Below are positions 1 through 9,780 of a stretch of 64,000 bases of DNA, piece by piece. Made by a program: the position numbers and the translations under genes. Source of the DNA: Leptospira terpstrae serovar Hualin str. LT 11-33 = ATCC 700639 (lineage in GTDB: Bacteria; Spirochaetota; Leptospiria; Leptospirales; Leptospiraceae). The notes under the pieces were generated by a model that saw nothing but the letters and a program-made list of their open reading frames with translations, ran no database searches and was not told where the DNA came from. Position 1 is the stretch's first letter, and each line of letters opens with the position of its first letter. The stretch is from contig NZ_AOGW02000009.1 in the NCBI RefSeq assembly GCF_000332495.1, positions 62,001 to 126,000 of the forward strand, given 5' to 3'.

Positions 1-2345
1 TTTTTGATTTGTTCTGGGTTTGACCCAACATCAGTTTTTACAACAATTTCAAAACGTTTCATACCTTCATAAACGATACCTGCTGGGACTCCCGACGAAA
101 TAGATTCCGTAACTCGGTTGATATCTAATATTGATTGGTCATACCTTGCCAATTTCTCTCTGTTAGGTTTGATTCTGAGGTATTCCAGACCATACAATTG
201 TTCAATCCTTAAGTCAACAACACCTGGGATGTGTTTAATTTTTGTAGAGATTTCTTCTGCAATAGATTTCAATTGAAGCAAATCATCTCCAAAAATTTTG
301 ATACCCACGTCGGCTCGGATTCCAGCCATAATTTCGTTGTTTCTCATTTCAATCGGTTGGGACAATCCGTAAGCCACTTGAGGGGCCACTCTTTCTATAA
401 TCTCTTGTAACTTAGATTCAATTTCCCCTTTGGTTAAGGTCCACTCTGACCTTGGTTTCATATCCATATACATATCAGTTTTTTCGACACCCATTGGTTC
501 AATTGCTAACTCGGGAGATCCGGTTCTTGAAACCACTTCAGTGATTTCGGGTATTTCATTAAGAATAGCTTTTTCTATTTTCATAGAAGATTGTAATGAT
601 TCAGTTAAAGTTGTGGATGGGTAACGACTAATTTCGATGAGTAGATTTCCTTCATCTAATTTTGGTAAAAATTCCCCACCTAACCGAAAGAATAAAATAA
701 TAGAAAGAACAAGGATAACAATTGTGGAATATGTTACTTTTTTAGGTTCTCTTAGACAATAATCCAGTTTAGGAGTGTACCAGTTGTGGATTGTTTGGAA
801 AAATTTTGTTTCTCCTTCTGCGATATGACCCCCTTTCAAGAAATAAGAGGCTAATACAGGAATGAGTGTGAGAGTCAAAAAGAAAGCTCCGAGTAACGCA
901 AATAAAACGGTAGTAGCCATTGGAATAAACATTTTTCCTTCAGTTCCACTTAAGGTAAGGATAGGGATGTAAACGATTCCAATAATGATTTCACCATAAA
1001 TGGTGGCTTTACGAACTTCAATCGTCGCAGTTAATATGGTTTCCTTTTGTTCCTTGCCGGTAAGATCTCTTTTTAATTCTTTTCGTTTTAATCCTAAACG
1101 CCTATGAGAGTTCTCAATCAGGATGACAGCACCATCAACAATGAGACCAAAATCAATTGCACCCATAGACATTAGGTTTGCGGGTAAGTCTCTCATAAAC
1201 ATAAGAGTGATAGCAAATAACATGGCAAGGGGAATGACAGAGGCAATGACTAATCCTGAGCGAAAATCACCAATCATCAGGAATAGGATTATGATTACAA
1301 GGATTGCCCCTTCGGAAAGGTTCCATACAATCGTGTTTAGAGTGTTTTTTACCATAATGGAACGATCATAATACGGTTTAATTTTCATTCCAGACGGTAG
1401 AGTTTTTTCTATTTGAGTGATTTTTTCTTTGACTGCGGTAGTTACCTCTAGAGAATTTTCACCGAGTAACATCAGTGTTACGGCACCAACTACTTCTGAT
1501 TTTCCTGAGGCAGTGGCGGCGCCTTTACGTAATCTTGGACCTTCTATGATTTTTGCAATACTACTTAAATAAATAGGAAAACCATCTCCCATTTTACCTA
1601 CTTGGATTTTTTCGAAATCAGAAGTTGTTTTTAATAATCCATCACTTCCTACAATCAACTGTTCGCCGGACCTTTCAATGTACCCACTTCCCGTTGAAAG
1701 GTTATTGGACTGAACTGCACTTACTATTTGGTTTAAGGAAACACCGAGTGATGCTGCTTTGAATGAATCGACTATGACTTGGTATTGTTTTGTTTTGCCA
1801 CCAAAACTATTCACTTCTACAATTCCAGGAACTGTTTTGAGAGTTGGATTGATGTACCAATTCAAATAGGTGGTGAGTTCCATTTGGTTATGCAATTCAC
1901 TTTCTAAGGTGAACTGAAAGACTTCTCCAAGTCCGGTAGTAATAGGACCAATCACTGGTTTTCCAAAAATAGCCGGTATGTTTTCCGATGCTTCAGTTAA
2001 TTTTTCACTGACTAACTGTCTACTTTTCCATAGGTCAGTCCCGTCTGCAAAGACAGCAGTCACTAGAGAAAATCCATACCTTGATACTGACCTTACTTCT
2101 ATTAAGTTAGGAATTCCTGTGATGGCTCTTTCCACTGGCAATGTAATGTATTGTTCAATTTCGAGAGTGGATAAGGCCGGTGATGTAGTAATCACTTGCA
2201 CCTGGACATTGGTTATATCAGGAACAGCATCCACCTTTAAATGATTGAGTGAATAAATTCCACCAAACACTAGTAAAGCTGTTAATATGATTATGAATAA
2301 TCTGTTTTGTAATGATATTTGGACAATTTTTGTTAAAAATTCCAT
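1..2345 (-). CDS. czcA: CzcA-type heavy-metal efflux RND pump (3' end outside window)
   Basis: Inner-membrane proton-driven RND pump of the heavy-metal efflux (HME) subfamily, which with an adaptor and an outer-membrane channel exports divalent metals from periplasm or cytoplasm. About 781 N-terminal residues are present and the rest lies beyond the window start. The ATG at 2345 follows the stop of the adaptor gene by 2 bp. The TM4 signature DFGLIVDGAVILIEN near residue 396 carries the acidic proton-relay residues and fits the DFGx3DGAx3xEN pattern of Co/Zn/Cd- or Ni-type HME pumps rather than the Cu/Ag CusA pattern. The N-terminal porter-domain motif KVDAVPDITNVQVQV is also typical. Last gene seen of the operon. 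Metal specificity is an inference. Confidence 0.93.
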   Translation of the reverse strand, partial: MEFLTKIVQISLQNRLFIIILTALLVFGGIYSLNHLKVDAVPDITNVQVQVITTSPALSTLEIEQYITLPVERAITGIPNLIEVRSVSRYGFSLVTAVFADGTDLWKSRQLVSEKLTEASENIPAIFGKPVIGPITTGLGEVFQFTLESELHNQMELTTYLNWYINPTLKTVPGIVEVNSFGGKTKQYQVIVDSFKAASLGVSLNQIVSAVQSNNLSTGSGYIERSGEQLIVGSDGLLKTTSDFEKIQVGKMGDGFPIYLSSIAKIIEGPRLRKGAATASGKSEVVGAVTLMLLGENSLEVTTAVKEKITQIEKTLPSGMKIKPYYDRSIMVKNTLNTIVWNLSEGAILVIIILFLMIGDFRSGLVIASVIPLAMLFAITLMFMRDLPANLMSMGAIDFGLIVDGAVILIENSHRRLGLKRKELKRDLTGKEQKETILTATIEVRKATIYGEIIIGIVYIPILTLSGTEGKMFIPMATTVLFALLGAFFLTLTLIPVLASYFLKGGHIAEGETKFFQTIHNWYTPKLDYCLREPKKVTYSTIVILVLSIILFFRLGGEFLPKLDEGNLLIEISRYPSTTLTESLQSSMKIEKAILNEIPEITEVVSRTGSPELAIEPMGVEKTDMYMDMKPRSEWTLTKGEIESKLQEIIERVAPQVAYGLSQPIEMRNNEIMAGIRADVGIKIFGDDLLQLKSIAEEISTKIKHIPGVVDLRIEQLYGLEYLRIKPNREKLARYDQSILDINRVTESISSGVPAGIVYEGMKRFEIVVKTDVGSNPEQIK

Positions 2346-2347
2346 AA

Positions 2348-3487
2348 TTATTCTCCACCAAATGTTGATTTGAAGAGAATTGCCTTGAGTTCAAAGGCTC
2401 CTTTTGTAACTATCCTATCTCCCTGTGTGATTCCAGAAAGTACTTCCGTTTTTCCATCTGTAGTAATTCCTGTTGTGATTTCTTTCCATTTGAATTCGTT
2501 AGATTGCGATTCTATAAATACAAATTTTCGATTCTGGTAAGATTGAATGGCATTTTCTAAAATTTGAATTCCTGTTCTACCGTTGACACTTAATGTTGCC
2601 TTTCCAAACAATCCAATCTTTGCTTTACGATTTTTATTTTTAAAAACAAGTCTTGCGTGAACCGTCCTGGATTCGGGATCTACTTTTTCACCGATATGTT
2701 CTAATATTCCATCGAATTCTGAATCAGGATAAGCATTCAATATGATTTTTCCAGAAATACCTTCTGAAAGAAATTTCAGATCGTTCTCAAAAATCTTTGC
2801 TTGAAACCAAAGTTGAGAAAGTTCTGCAATCGTAGTTAGGATTTGGTTTCCTAATACAATGGATCCAGGGATTGCATTTCTTGACAAGGCAAGTCCAGAC
2901 TTTGGAGCATATACTGTATATACTCCGGATGCAGAATTATCAATCGCAAGTCCATTTGCTCGTAAATTCTCTTCTGCCGAAATTTTTTCTGATTCTATGA
3001 CTTTCAAATTTGATTCAGCATCAATTAGCTCCTGTTTGGCGGCTAAATTCATTTTGACCAAGGAACTGATTCTATTTAAGTTTTGTTCAGTGGCAATGTA
3101 TTTAGATTTTGCAACTAAATAGGCAGACCTCAGTTTTGCAAGTTCTGGGGAATCAATGGTTGCTAACTTTTGTCCTTTTTCGATGGAATCACCTTCCACA
3201 AAGAAAACTGAAGTAATTCGCCCTGAAATCCTAGCTGGTACATCAATGATTGCGTCGGGAACAGCTTCTGTTTCTCCAATCAGTTCAATTTTAGTTTGGA
3301 TCGGTTCGATTCTAACAACGTCTGTTTCTAATGAGAGGTTTTTTCTATTCTCCTCTAATAATTTCACTATATCTTTGGGTTCGTCTGAAATTTCGGAACT
3401 AGTGTTTGTTCCTCGGAATTTCCAAAGATAAATAGAGAAGGCAATGAGGATAAGGGAACTAAAAAGTAATATTGTTTGTTTTTTCAT
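2348..3487 (-). CDS. czcB: RND efflux periplasmic adaptor (CzcB/CusB-like membrane fusion protein)
   Basis: 379-residue membrane fusion protein linking the CzcA-type pump to its outer-membrane channel. An N-terminal hydrophobic segment (about residues 5-23) anchors or exports it. The order then follows the family: beta-barrel/lipoyl half motif (DVPARISGRITSVFFVEGDS, around residue 80-100), an alpha-helical hairpin (residues about 110-165), the second lipoyl half (VYAPKSGLALSRNAIPGSIV) and a C-terminal beta-barrel/membrane-proximal domain. Start ATG overlaps the upstream gene's TGA by 4 nt (ATGA), so the two are translationally coupled. No His-rich N-terminal metal-binding segment is visible, unlike some CzcB proteins. 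Confidence 0.9.
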   Translation of the reverse strand: MKKQTILLFSSLILIAFSIYLWKFRGTNTSSEISDEPKDIVKLLEENRKNLSLETDVVRIEPIQTKIELIGETEAVPDAIIDVPARISGRITSVFFVEGDSIEKGQKLATIDSPELAKLRSAYLVAKSKYIATEQNLNRISSLVKMNLAAKQELIDAESNLKVIESEKISAEENLRANGLAIDNSASGVYTVYAPKSGLALSRNAIPGSIVLGNQILTTIAELSQLWFQAKIFENDLKFLSEGISGKIILNAYPDSEFDGILEHIGEKVDPESRTVHARLVFKNKNRKAKIGLFGKATLSVNGRTGIQILENAIQSYQNRKFVFIESQSNEFKWKEITTGITTDGKTEVLSGITQGDRIVTKGAFELKAILFKSTFGGE

Positions 3488-4815
3488 GGTTTGACCCCTA
3501 ATGAGTCGCTAGGTAGTCCGAGAACACGAACGAGTTCAATTTGAGCTAATTCAAATTCTGATTTTGTGTTCAGGTAGTTTAGTTTTGTTTGTAAAAGAAT
3601 TCGTTGATGGTTGATGGCATCTATAATTTTTATTTTTCCAAATCGAATGGCTTCTTGTAGATTTTTTAAATCCGATTCAGCCCTTTCCATTGTTTGTGTA
3701 TCATATAGTTTAATTTCTTCAGAAAGAGTTAAATAATTGGTTAGAGCAAATAGAACTTCTTGTTTAATATTTCTAGAAACAGATTCTTTCAGTTCTTTAG
3801 AGCTATCAATTTTTGAAGATGCTATAATGGTTTCCCCTTCATAATCTCTCCAAACAGTCATAGGGAAACTTACCATTCCCCCAACCACTCTCTCATTAAA
3901 TCCATCGTTTTGTGTAAAGGCACCTAAAGTTACGTTGGGAATTTTCTGACGTCTAACTTCATTTTGGCGTAGAACCGATAACTCAATTTCTTTTTCAGAA
4001 AGAGAAAGTTCTGGTCTCATCTGCATTGCCATTTGAATTAGATATACTTTTTCTTTTGGTAAGTCTTTGGGTAAAAACCAATGTTGAATTTGGGTTATAT
4101 CTATTTCTAGAGGAGCACCGAGTAAAACTTCTAACTCTGACTTTGCATTTTCGGAAAGTCTATGTGTTTGGTTCCAAATTTTAAATATCCGAATTTCTTC
4201 TGATTCCGATAGGGATTCATCAATCCCTGGAGATAAACCTTCGTTCACTCTAGCTTTTGATACTTTTTTCAATTCTTTCACTAGATTTAAACTATTGAGA
4301 CTATTTTCTTCTTCTAGATAAAGATATCGAAATCGAGTCATTTTTTTTAGAACTCCAAATTCTAAAAATCGCCTAACGGATTCTAAGCGAATGACTTGTG
4401 CTTTAAATTCTTCATCTGCAATTTGAATTGCGATCTCTCTTTTCCCATTAGTAAAAATTTCTTGGTTGACCATAACCTGAAAGTTATTTGCTGCAGTGGG
4501 TCCAGATAGTAAAGCGGGACCTGTAGAATCTCCTTTTCTAATTGCCGCATAACTATTGAAAACCGGATTTGATGGAAAGTAATAAGAGGCAATTTTTTTT
4601 CTGCCGGAAATTTCTCTTAGTTTGATTTCTTCAATTCGATAGTCAGGATGTTTACGCACAATACATTGACTGAGCTCTGTTAGAGAATTGAACTTTTGGC
4701 AACTAACTCCATAGGAATCATTTGATTCTGAATGGAGTGGGCCAATCGAGATGTAAATATAAACCAAACAACTTAATATTAACTTAAATAGTTTGGGAAA
4801 AAAATTAAAATTCAT
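3484..4815 (-). CDS. czcC: TolC-family outer-membrane efflux protein (CzcC-like)
   Basis: 443-residue outer-membrane channel of the metal-efflux system. It has an N-terminal signal peptide (hydrophobic core LILSCLVYIYISIG, predicted cut near HSES) and long alpha-helical repeats of the OEP family. I place the start at the ATG at 4815 because GGGAGG sits 4 nt upstream; an in-frame ATG 24 nt earlier lacks a ribosome site. First of the overlapping czcC-czcB-czcA genes, 40 bp downstream of the small Cys/His-rich gene, so the whole series is probably one transcript. Confidence 0.88.
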   Translation of the reverse strand: MNFNFFPKLFKLILSCLVYIYISIGPLHSESNDSYGVSCQKFNSLTELSQCIVRKHPDYRIEEIKLREISGRKKIASYYFPSNPVFNSYAAIRKGDSTGPALLSGPTAANNFQVMVNQEIFTNGKREIAIQIADEEFKAQVIRLESVRRFLEFGVLKKMTRFRYLYLEEENSLNSLNLVKELKKVSKARVNEGLSPGIDESLSESEEIRIFKIWNQTHRLSENAKSELEVLLGAPLEIDITQIQHWFLPKDLPKEKVYLIQMAMQMRPELSLSEKEIELSVLRQNEVRRQKIPNVTLGAFTQNDGFNERVVGGMVSFPMTVWRDYEGETIIASSKIDSSKELKESVSRNIKQEVLFALTNYLTLSEEIKLYDTQTMERAESDLKNLQEAIRFGKIKIIDAINHQRILLQTKLNYLNTKSEFELAQIELVRVLGLPSDSLGVKP

Positions 4816-4855
4816 AGAACCTCCCAAGTGTTCACGCAATGAAATTGCGAATCAA

Positions 4856-5251
4856 CTAAGTGAGGTTATGTTTGGGAGGTCGAAAAAAACTATTTAAAGT
4901 AACGAGTTTCGGTATCAGAAGATCAGGTTGGTGGATATAAACTTTGTGAAGTTGAATGAGTACATGAGAGAGATATAAATCCCATGAGCAAGACATAATT
5001 AAATTGCATGGGCAAGAAAAACAAACATGGTCAGTATGTTCCCCATCTTCCTGCAAATCGTGACCTGGATTCAAACCTAAGGCATGGTCTAAAAAAGCGT
5101 ACGGGCATCCACTTTCTGGAGAACCTATGAGTCCGCAGTTGACTTCGTTATCAACAATGCGTTGGTACATAAAGTTAGCGGAAAAAAGAAACAAAAAGCT
5201 AAACAGAAAAATTTTTCTCCAGAAATTGAGTTTTTTCAGATTTAGCTTCAT
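4856..5251 (-). CDS. Small Cys/His-rich membrane-anchored or exported protein, unknown function
   Basis: 131 residues. A basic start (MKLNLKKLNFWRKIFLF) leads into a hydrophobic segment (about residues 13-27, signal peptide or anchor). Then comes a segment rich in possible metal ligands: CGLIGSPESGC, an acidic/His stretch (NPGHDLQEDGEHTDHVC), CPC and a further Cys. The C-terminal half has a second hydrophobic stretch and ends RPPKHNLT. The start at 5251 follows the previous gene's TAA by 4 bp with AAGG inside that stop region, indicating coupling; a longer start at 5374 would lie inside the upstream gene. Position immediately before czcCBA suggests a metal-related role (inference). It loosely resembles DUF2946-type small proteins, which often end in a similar proline motif; I cannot confirm membership. 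Confidence 0.6.
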   Translation of the reverse strand: MKLNLKKLNFWRKIFLFSFLFLFSANFMYQRIVDNEVNCGLIGSPESGCPYAFLDHALGLNPGHDLQEDGEHTDHVCFSCPCNLIMSCSWDLYLSHVLIQLHKVYIHQPDLLIPKLVTLNSFFRPPKHNLT

Positions 5252-5255
5252 AACC

Positions 5256-6344
5256 TTACTTAAAGTTTGGGATCTCCTTTGCAATTTGCAATAACTTATC
5301 TGCAATTTCGGGTACGCAAACAGGGGAAACGTGACTGCAATCCACATAAGTAGTGCATTTTGTATTTCCCTCATTTAAACTTACATGACGAATATTTTTT
5401 GAATTTGAATTCACAAATTGTTGGATGTACTGCTTAAAAATCCCACCTTTTGTGATTTTATGACGAATGTCGTTGTAATACGGGTGAATTTGTGGTTCCC
5501 AGATTACCATGGGAATATTGTGTTTTTCCGCATGATCTACTATTTTTTTAAAGAAATTTGTTTCTGTTTCTGAGATTTGAAAGCGGCTCAAAAAATGTTG
5601 TTTTCTCGATTCAGCATAGTCTATGATTCTTTCTTGAAACTCTTTAGCAGGGAATTGACTAACATCGTATCCAATATCTTCGGGTTTGTAAGGTCTTTTC
5701 ACATTCATATAAGAAGAGATACCTATAAAATAAGTATCATTGGTTACACGATTTCCAGTTAGAAGGTTTTTAGCAGCTAATACTGGTTTGAAGTGGTAGT
5801 TATAACCTAAGAACAGAAGACGTGCAATAATATCTCGTTGCATTTCAGAATTCATTGAATCATAAATGTCAATTAATTCGTTTTCGTGCAACATGAGCTC
5901 AGCCCATTTTGTTTTGTATGTATAAATATTGTTTTCGTTTAACATTTCATCAGAAAATTCTAAAAACAAAACATTAGGTTTAAAACCAGAATCGGTCATT
6001 GATTTGATTAATAAATAGTATAATAAAAACTCAGAAGCTTTTACTGCAGTCCGAGTTTCGAAATACACAGGTTCCTTTATTGTTGACTTGTTAACTGGAA
6101 TTTCTGCCCATTCATGGAATGGTTCGGAACGTGATGTCCCTGTAACGACTGCTACTTTTTTTCCGCTACTTTGGATTTTTTTATTTTCTACCCAAATGAC
6201 TGGCATTCCAAGTAAAATATTTTGACCTGCTTTGTAATTTCTTCGGCCACTTTCTCTGACGTCGGGAATACAAACCAATTTATCTATTACGAAAATGGTA
6301 AGTAAAATAAAGAAAGGTAAAAAATAAGTTCGATTAAATTTCAT
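5256..6344 (-). CDS. DUF1574-type SGNH-like partner of MBOAT acyltransferase
   Basis: 362 residues with an N-terminal membrane anchor (about residues 8-21). GTSRSE at 69-74 looks like the nucleophile block of SGNH/DltD/AlgX-type esterases (Ser71), and DCSH at 335-338 supplies a matching Asp/His block, so a catalytic triad is plausible. DUF1574 proteins are commonly found next to MBOAT genes in Leptospira, and this one lies 9 bp after such a gene. By analogy with DltB/DltD and AlgI/AlgX/AlgJ the pair probably moves an acyl group across the inner membrane onto a cell-surface polymer or lipid. The acceptor is unknown. Confidence 0.75.
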   Translation of the reverse strand: MKFNRTYFLPFFILLTIFVIDKLVCIPDVRESGRRNYKAGQNILLGMPVIWVENKKIQSSGKKVAVVTGTSRSEPFHEWAEIPVNKSTIKEPVYFETRTAVKASEFLLYYLLIKSMTDSGFKPNVLFLEFSDEMLNENNIYTYKTKWAELMLHENELIDIYDSMNSEMQRDIIARLLFLGYNYHFKPVLAAKNLLTGNRVTNDTYFIGISSYMNVKRPYKPEDIGYDVSQFPAKEFQERIIDYAESRKQHFLSRFQISETETNFFKKIVDHAEKHNIPMVIWEPQIHPYYNDIRHKITKGGIFKQYIQQFVNSNSKNIRHVSLNEGNTKCTTYVDCSHVSPVCVPEIADKLLQIAKEIPNFK

Positions 6345-6353
6345 AAATTCCCA

Positions 6354-7724
6354 TTAAAATTGAAAGTATATAAATGTCTCTACCGGTGACTCAATTCTGA
6401 TAAGAGCAAAGTATACAAATAAACACAAAATAAAAATAATCAAGTTAGTATAAGGTTTGAATCGATCAGAAAAATAGTTTTTGAATTCTAAAATTTGAAT
6501 TATGTAACTTGCAAGAATTAGTCCCCAAAAGTCTGGGCGATAAATGATTTTACCAGTAAGATTGATACTGGCAGACCAAAATGTTGCAATTTTTTTAAGC
6601 GTATCGATACGAAAGAAAGTAGCTAGAACAGAAAACACAACAAAGATCCAAATGACAGCAAATATTTTTTTTAGGAAAGACATAGACTTTCTGTCAGGTT
6701 TACCAAATGCAAATCTTTCCAGAGAAAGAAAAATACCATGGGAAAATCCCCATAGAAAAAAAGTATAAGTATTTCCATGCCATAAACCTGACAAGGACAT
6801 CACGATGATGGTATTTATATTATACCTAAGTTCTGATACTCTGTTACCACCTAACGGAATATATAGATAATCCCTTATCCATGTGGAAAGTGTGTGGTGC
6901 CATCTGTTCCATAGTTCTGTAAAACTGACAGATAAAAAAGGAGAACGAAAGTTTTCTGGAATTTCATAACCAAGTAAGAATGCTGATCCTCTTGCTAAAT
7001 CGGTATAACCGGAAAAGTCACCATATACCTGAAAAGAAAAGGCTATCGTTGTTAATAGAATCGATATACCATCATATTCGCCAGGGTTTAAATAAACAGG
7101 ATTGATGATTTTAGCAATTTGGTCAGCAATGAGAACTTTTTTTACTAACCCAGAAATGATATGCAGGATACCTCGTTGTACAAAATCTAATGTCAGTTTG
7201 GAATGATTGATTTGATCATAAAAGTCATCGTGCCGCATAATGGGACCTGCGATGAGTTGAGGAAAAAATAAAATGAATAATAGAAAGTTTAAAAAAGGTG
7301 ATTCTGTAAATTTTCCTCGCCATGCATCAACCAAATAAGCTATCATTTGGAAAGTGTAAAAACTTATGGCTAAAGGTAATACTATTTCTGACAAAGATTG
7401 AAAGAAAGGAATGGTTAGGTCACCTTCTAACATTAAATATTTTATGTAGGTAAGGAAATATTTAAAAAAACATAAGTTGATCAAATTGATCGAAACACCC
7501 AAAATTAGAAAAATTCTTTTTTTTGTTTTGAGAATTCCTAGGACACAAAGATGAGTGAGAATGATAAAAAGTAAAAAATGAATTAAAAAGGAACCGCTCC
7601 AATACCCATAAAATATTAGAGAAAAAATGATAAGGACATAATTACGAAAGCGAGAAGGTGAAATCCAATAGATAATATAACAGGCTATAAAAAAGAAAAA
7701 ATAATCGATAGAATTGAACAGCAT
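6354..7724 (-). CDS. MBOAT family membrane O-acyltransferase (AlgI/DltB-like)
   Basis: 456-residue polytopic inner-membrane protein with roughly ten hydrophobic segments. It carries the family core NFRSPFLSVSFTELWNRWHH (ending at His277) followed by WIRDYLYIPLGGNR, and the conserved active-site-type histidine in SGLWHG (His316). Length fits AlgI/PatA-like members. It starts the minus-strand series and diverges from acetoacetyl-CoA synthetase across 91 bp. Probably transfers acetyl or another acyl group with the adjacent SGNH-like protein; the substrate cannot be read from sequence. Confidence 0.9.
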   Translation of the reverse strand: MLFNSIDYFFFFIACYIIYWISPSRFRNYVLIIFSLIFYGYWSGSFLIHFLLFIILTHLCVLGILKTKKRIFLILGVSINLINLCFFKYFLTYIKYLMLEGDLTIPFFQSLSEIVLPLAISFYTFQMIAYLVDAWRGKFTESPFLNFLLFILFFPQLIAGPIMRHDDFYDQINHSKLTLDFVQRGILHIISGLVKKVLIADQIAKIINPVYLNPGEYDGISILLTTIAFSFQVYGDFSGYTDLARGSAFLLGYEIPENFRSPFLSVSFTELWNRWHHTLSTWIRDYLYIPLGGNRVSELRYNINTIIVMSLSGLWHGNTYTFFLWGFSHGIFLSLERFAFGKPDRKSMSFLKKIFAVIWIFVVFSVLATFFRIDTLKKIATFWSASINLTGKIIYRPDFWGLILASYIIQILEFKNYFSDRFKPYTNLIIFILCLFVYFALIRIESPVETFIYFQF

Positions 7725-7815
7725 TTTCCCTAGAATTTCCTCGATATTTTTTTCTACCAGTCATTTTACACAATCATACTTGCCTCAAAAATCAAATCCA
7801 GGAAGATAAGTCTTC

Positions 7816-9780
7816 ATGGCGACTCAAAATATACTTTGGACACCTCATTCAAATGATACGAATCTATCCCGTTTTCAAGGCCATCTGGAAACTAAGTTTC
7901 AGAAATCATTTTCTGATTATGTTTCTTTTCATAAGTTTTCAGTGGAACAGTATGAACTGTTCTGGAAAGAGTGGTTGTTCTATTCAGGTTTTAAGTTACA
8001 CAAAGAACCAGAAAAAATAATAAAACATGGAATTCATTTTTCAAAATCGATTTGGTTGCCTGGAGCTTTGTATAATTTTGCTGAGAATTTATTAGAAGTT
8101 GGGAATTCAAATGATTTAGCATTGGTATTTTATTCGGAAGATGGCCAAATACAACGGTTAACGTATGCGGAACTAAAACAAGAAGTTCTGAAGTTACAAA
8201 AACACCTCATTTCATTGGGTGTTAAAAAAGGGGATCGTGTTGTTGGTCTTGTGCCCAATGCACCTATCTCCACCATAGGAATGTTGGCAACAACAACGTT
8301 AGGTGCAATTTGGTCTAGCGCCTCACCTGACTTTGGAGTTCGAGGAATTTTAGATCGATTTGAACAAATCAATCCCAAAGTCCTTATTTCAGTTGAATCC
8401 TATTTATTTAAAGGTAAACAAATATCCATTACGGATAAATTGGAAGAAGTATCTATCCAGTTGACCAATACTAAGGATTCTGAATTTAAACAGACTTTGG
8501 TATATGATTTTGTTGAGCCAATCAAAGATTTTGGTAAAATAAATTTTCCATTCCGATACAGTGAGATTGATAAAACCAATCCTTCTGATCAGTTGGCTTA
8601 TACTTCTATCTCCTTTTCTGATCCCGTGTACATTATGTTTTCTTCCGGAACCACAGGCCTTCCGAAATGTATTGTTCAGGGCGGAGGAGTTTTACTCAAT
8701 CATACCAAAGAACTTTCGTTACATTGTAATGTATCCAAACAAGATCGGTTTTTTTATTATACAACTTGCGGTTGGATGATGTGGAATTGGTCTCAATCCG
8801 TTTTAGCCTTGGGTGCCACTCTTTATCAATTTGATGGAAATCCATTCCATCCATCTTGGGAAACTTTATGGTCAATAGCAGAAAAAGAATCCATCAATGT
8901 TTTTGGAACTAGTGCCAAATACCTTTCTGTATTAGAAGAAGAAAAAGTGTCCGTTCAAACTAAGTATTCGCTTTCTACACTCAAGGTGATTCTTTCGACG
9001 GGTTCACCTTTGCCTATCTCTGGGTTTCGTTATGTATATGAAAATATTAAAAAAGATGTGCAACTTTCTTCAATCTCTGGTGGAACAGACTTAAACGGAT
9101 GTTTTGCTTTGGGAAATCCCATCTTACCTGTGTTTGAAGGTCAAATTCAATGTAAGGGTTTGGCGATGGATGTGCAAGTGTTTGATGATATGGGCAAATC
9201 GGTAGAAAATCAAAAGGGAGAATTAGTTTGCCCCACACCGTTTCCTTCTATGCCTCTATCCTTTTGGAATGATGAATCTGGTACAAAATATAAATCTGCT
9301 TACTTTGAAACTTATCATAATATTTGGTGTCACGGTGATTTTGCCTCCACTACACCTGAGAATGGATTGGTGATTTATGGTCGCTCTGATGCTACATTAA
9401 ATCCTGGTGGTGTTCGCATTGGTACGGCAGATATTTATTCAGTAGTTTCTACCATTCCTGAAGTAAAAGACAGTGTCATCATTGGACAAGAGTATAAGGA
9501 TGATGTTCGAGTGATTTTATTTGTAGTCACAGCGGATGGTGTTACACTCGATGAAAGTTTGGTAAAAAAAATCAAAGAACGGATCAAAGTAGAAACTTCT
9601 CCAAGGCATGTGCCTTCCTTAGTTCTTTCTGTCCCCGAAATTCCTTATACAGTGAATGGAAAAAAAGTGGAAATTGCCGTTAAACAAACGGTAGCTGGTG
9701 TAGAGGTAAAAAATAAAAATGCACTCGCAAACCCAAATTCCCTAGATTATTTTAGAGATCGAAAGGAACTGAATGTATGA
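7816..9780 (+). CDS. aacS: Acetoacetate-CoA ligase
   Basis: 654-residue adenylate-forming enzyme (ANL superfamily) that activates acetoacetate with ATP and CoA, allowing ketone-body or PHB-derived carbon to enter metabolism. The P-loop-like A3 motif SSGTTGLPK starts at residue 276. The acetoacetyl-CoA/acetyl-CoA synthetase-type region IWSSASPDFGVRGILDRF lies at 165-182. The C-terminal catalytic lysine motif NGKKVE is near residue 616. The N-terminal part (ILWTPHSNDTNLSRF) is typical of acetoacetyl-CoA synthetases and distinguishes it from acetyl-CoA synthetase. Length agrees with the family. Its TGA overlaps the next start by 4 nt. Confidence 0.92.
   Translation: MATQNILWTPHSNDTNLSRFQGHLETKFQKSFSDYVSFHKFSVEQYELFWKEWLFYSGFKLHKEPEKIIKHGIHFSKSIWLPGALYNFAENLLEVGNSNDLALVFYSEDGQIQRLTYAELKQEVLKLQKHLISLGVKKGDRVVGLVPNAPISTIGMLATTTLGAIWSSASPDFGVRGILDRFEQINPKVLISVESYLFKGKQISITDKLEEVSIQLTNTKDSEFKQTLVYDFVEPIKDFGKINFPFRYSEIDKTNPSDQLAYTSISFSDPVYIMFSSGTTGLPKCIVQGGGVLLNHTKELSLHCNVSKQDRFFYYTTCGWMMWNWSQSVLALGATLYQFDGNPFHPSWETLWSIAEKESINVFGTSAKYLSVLEEEKVSVQTKYSLSTLKVILSTGSPLPISGFRYVYENIKKDVQLSSISGGTDLNGCFALGNPILPVFEGQIQCKGLAMDVQVFDDMGKSVENQKGELVCPTPFPSMPLSFWNDESGTKYKSAYFETYHNIWCHGDFASTTPENGLVIYGRSDATLNPGGVRIGTADIYSVVSTIPEVKDSVIIGQEYKDDVRVILFVVTADGVTLDESLVKKIKERIKVETSPRHVPSLVLSVPEIPYTVNGKKVEIAVKQTVAGVEVKNKNALANPNSLDYFRDRKELNV

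Noticed and set aside
1123..2244. Plus-strand reading frames opposite the CzcA gene
   Set aside because: They are antisense shadows of the well-conserved RND pump, with no ribosome sites or recognisable proteins.
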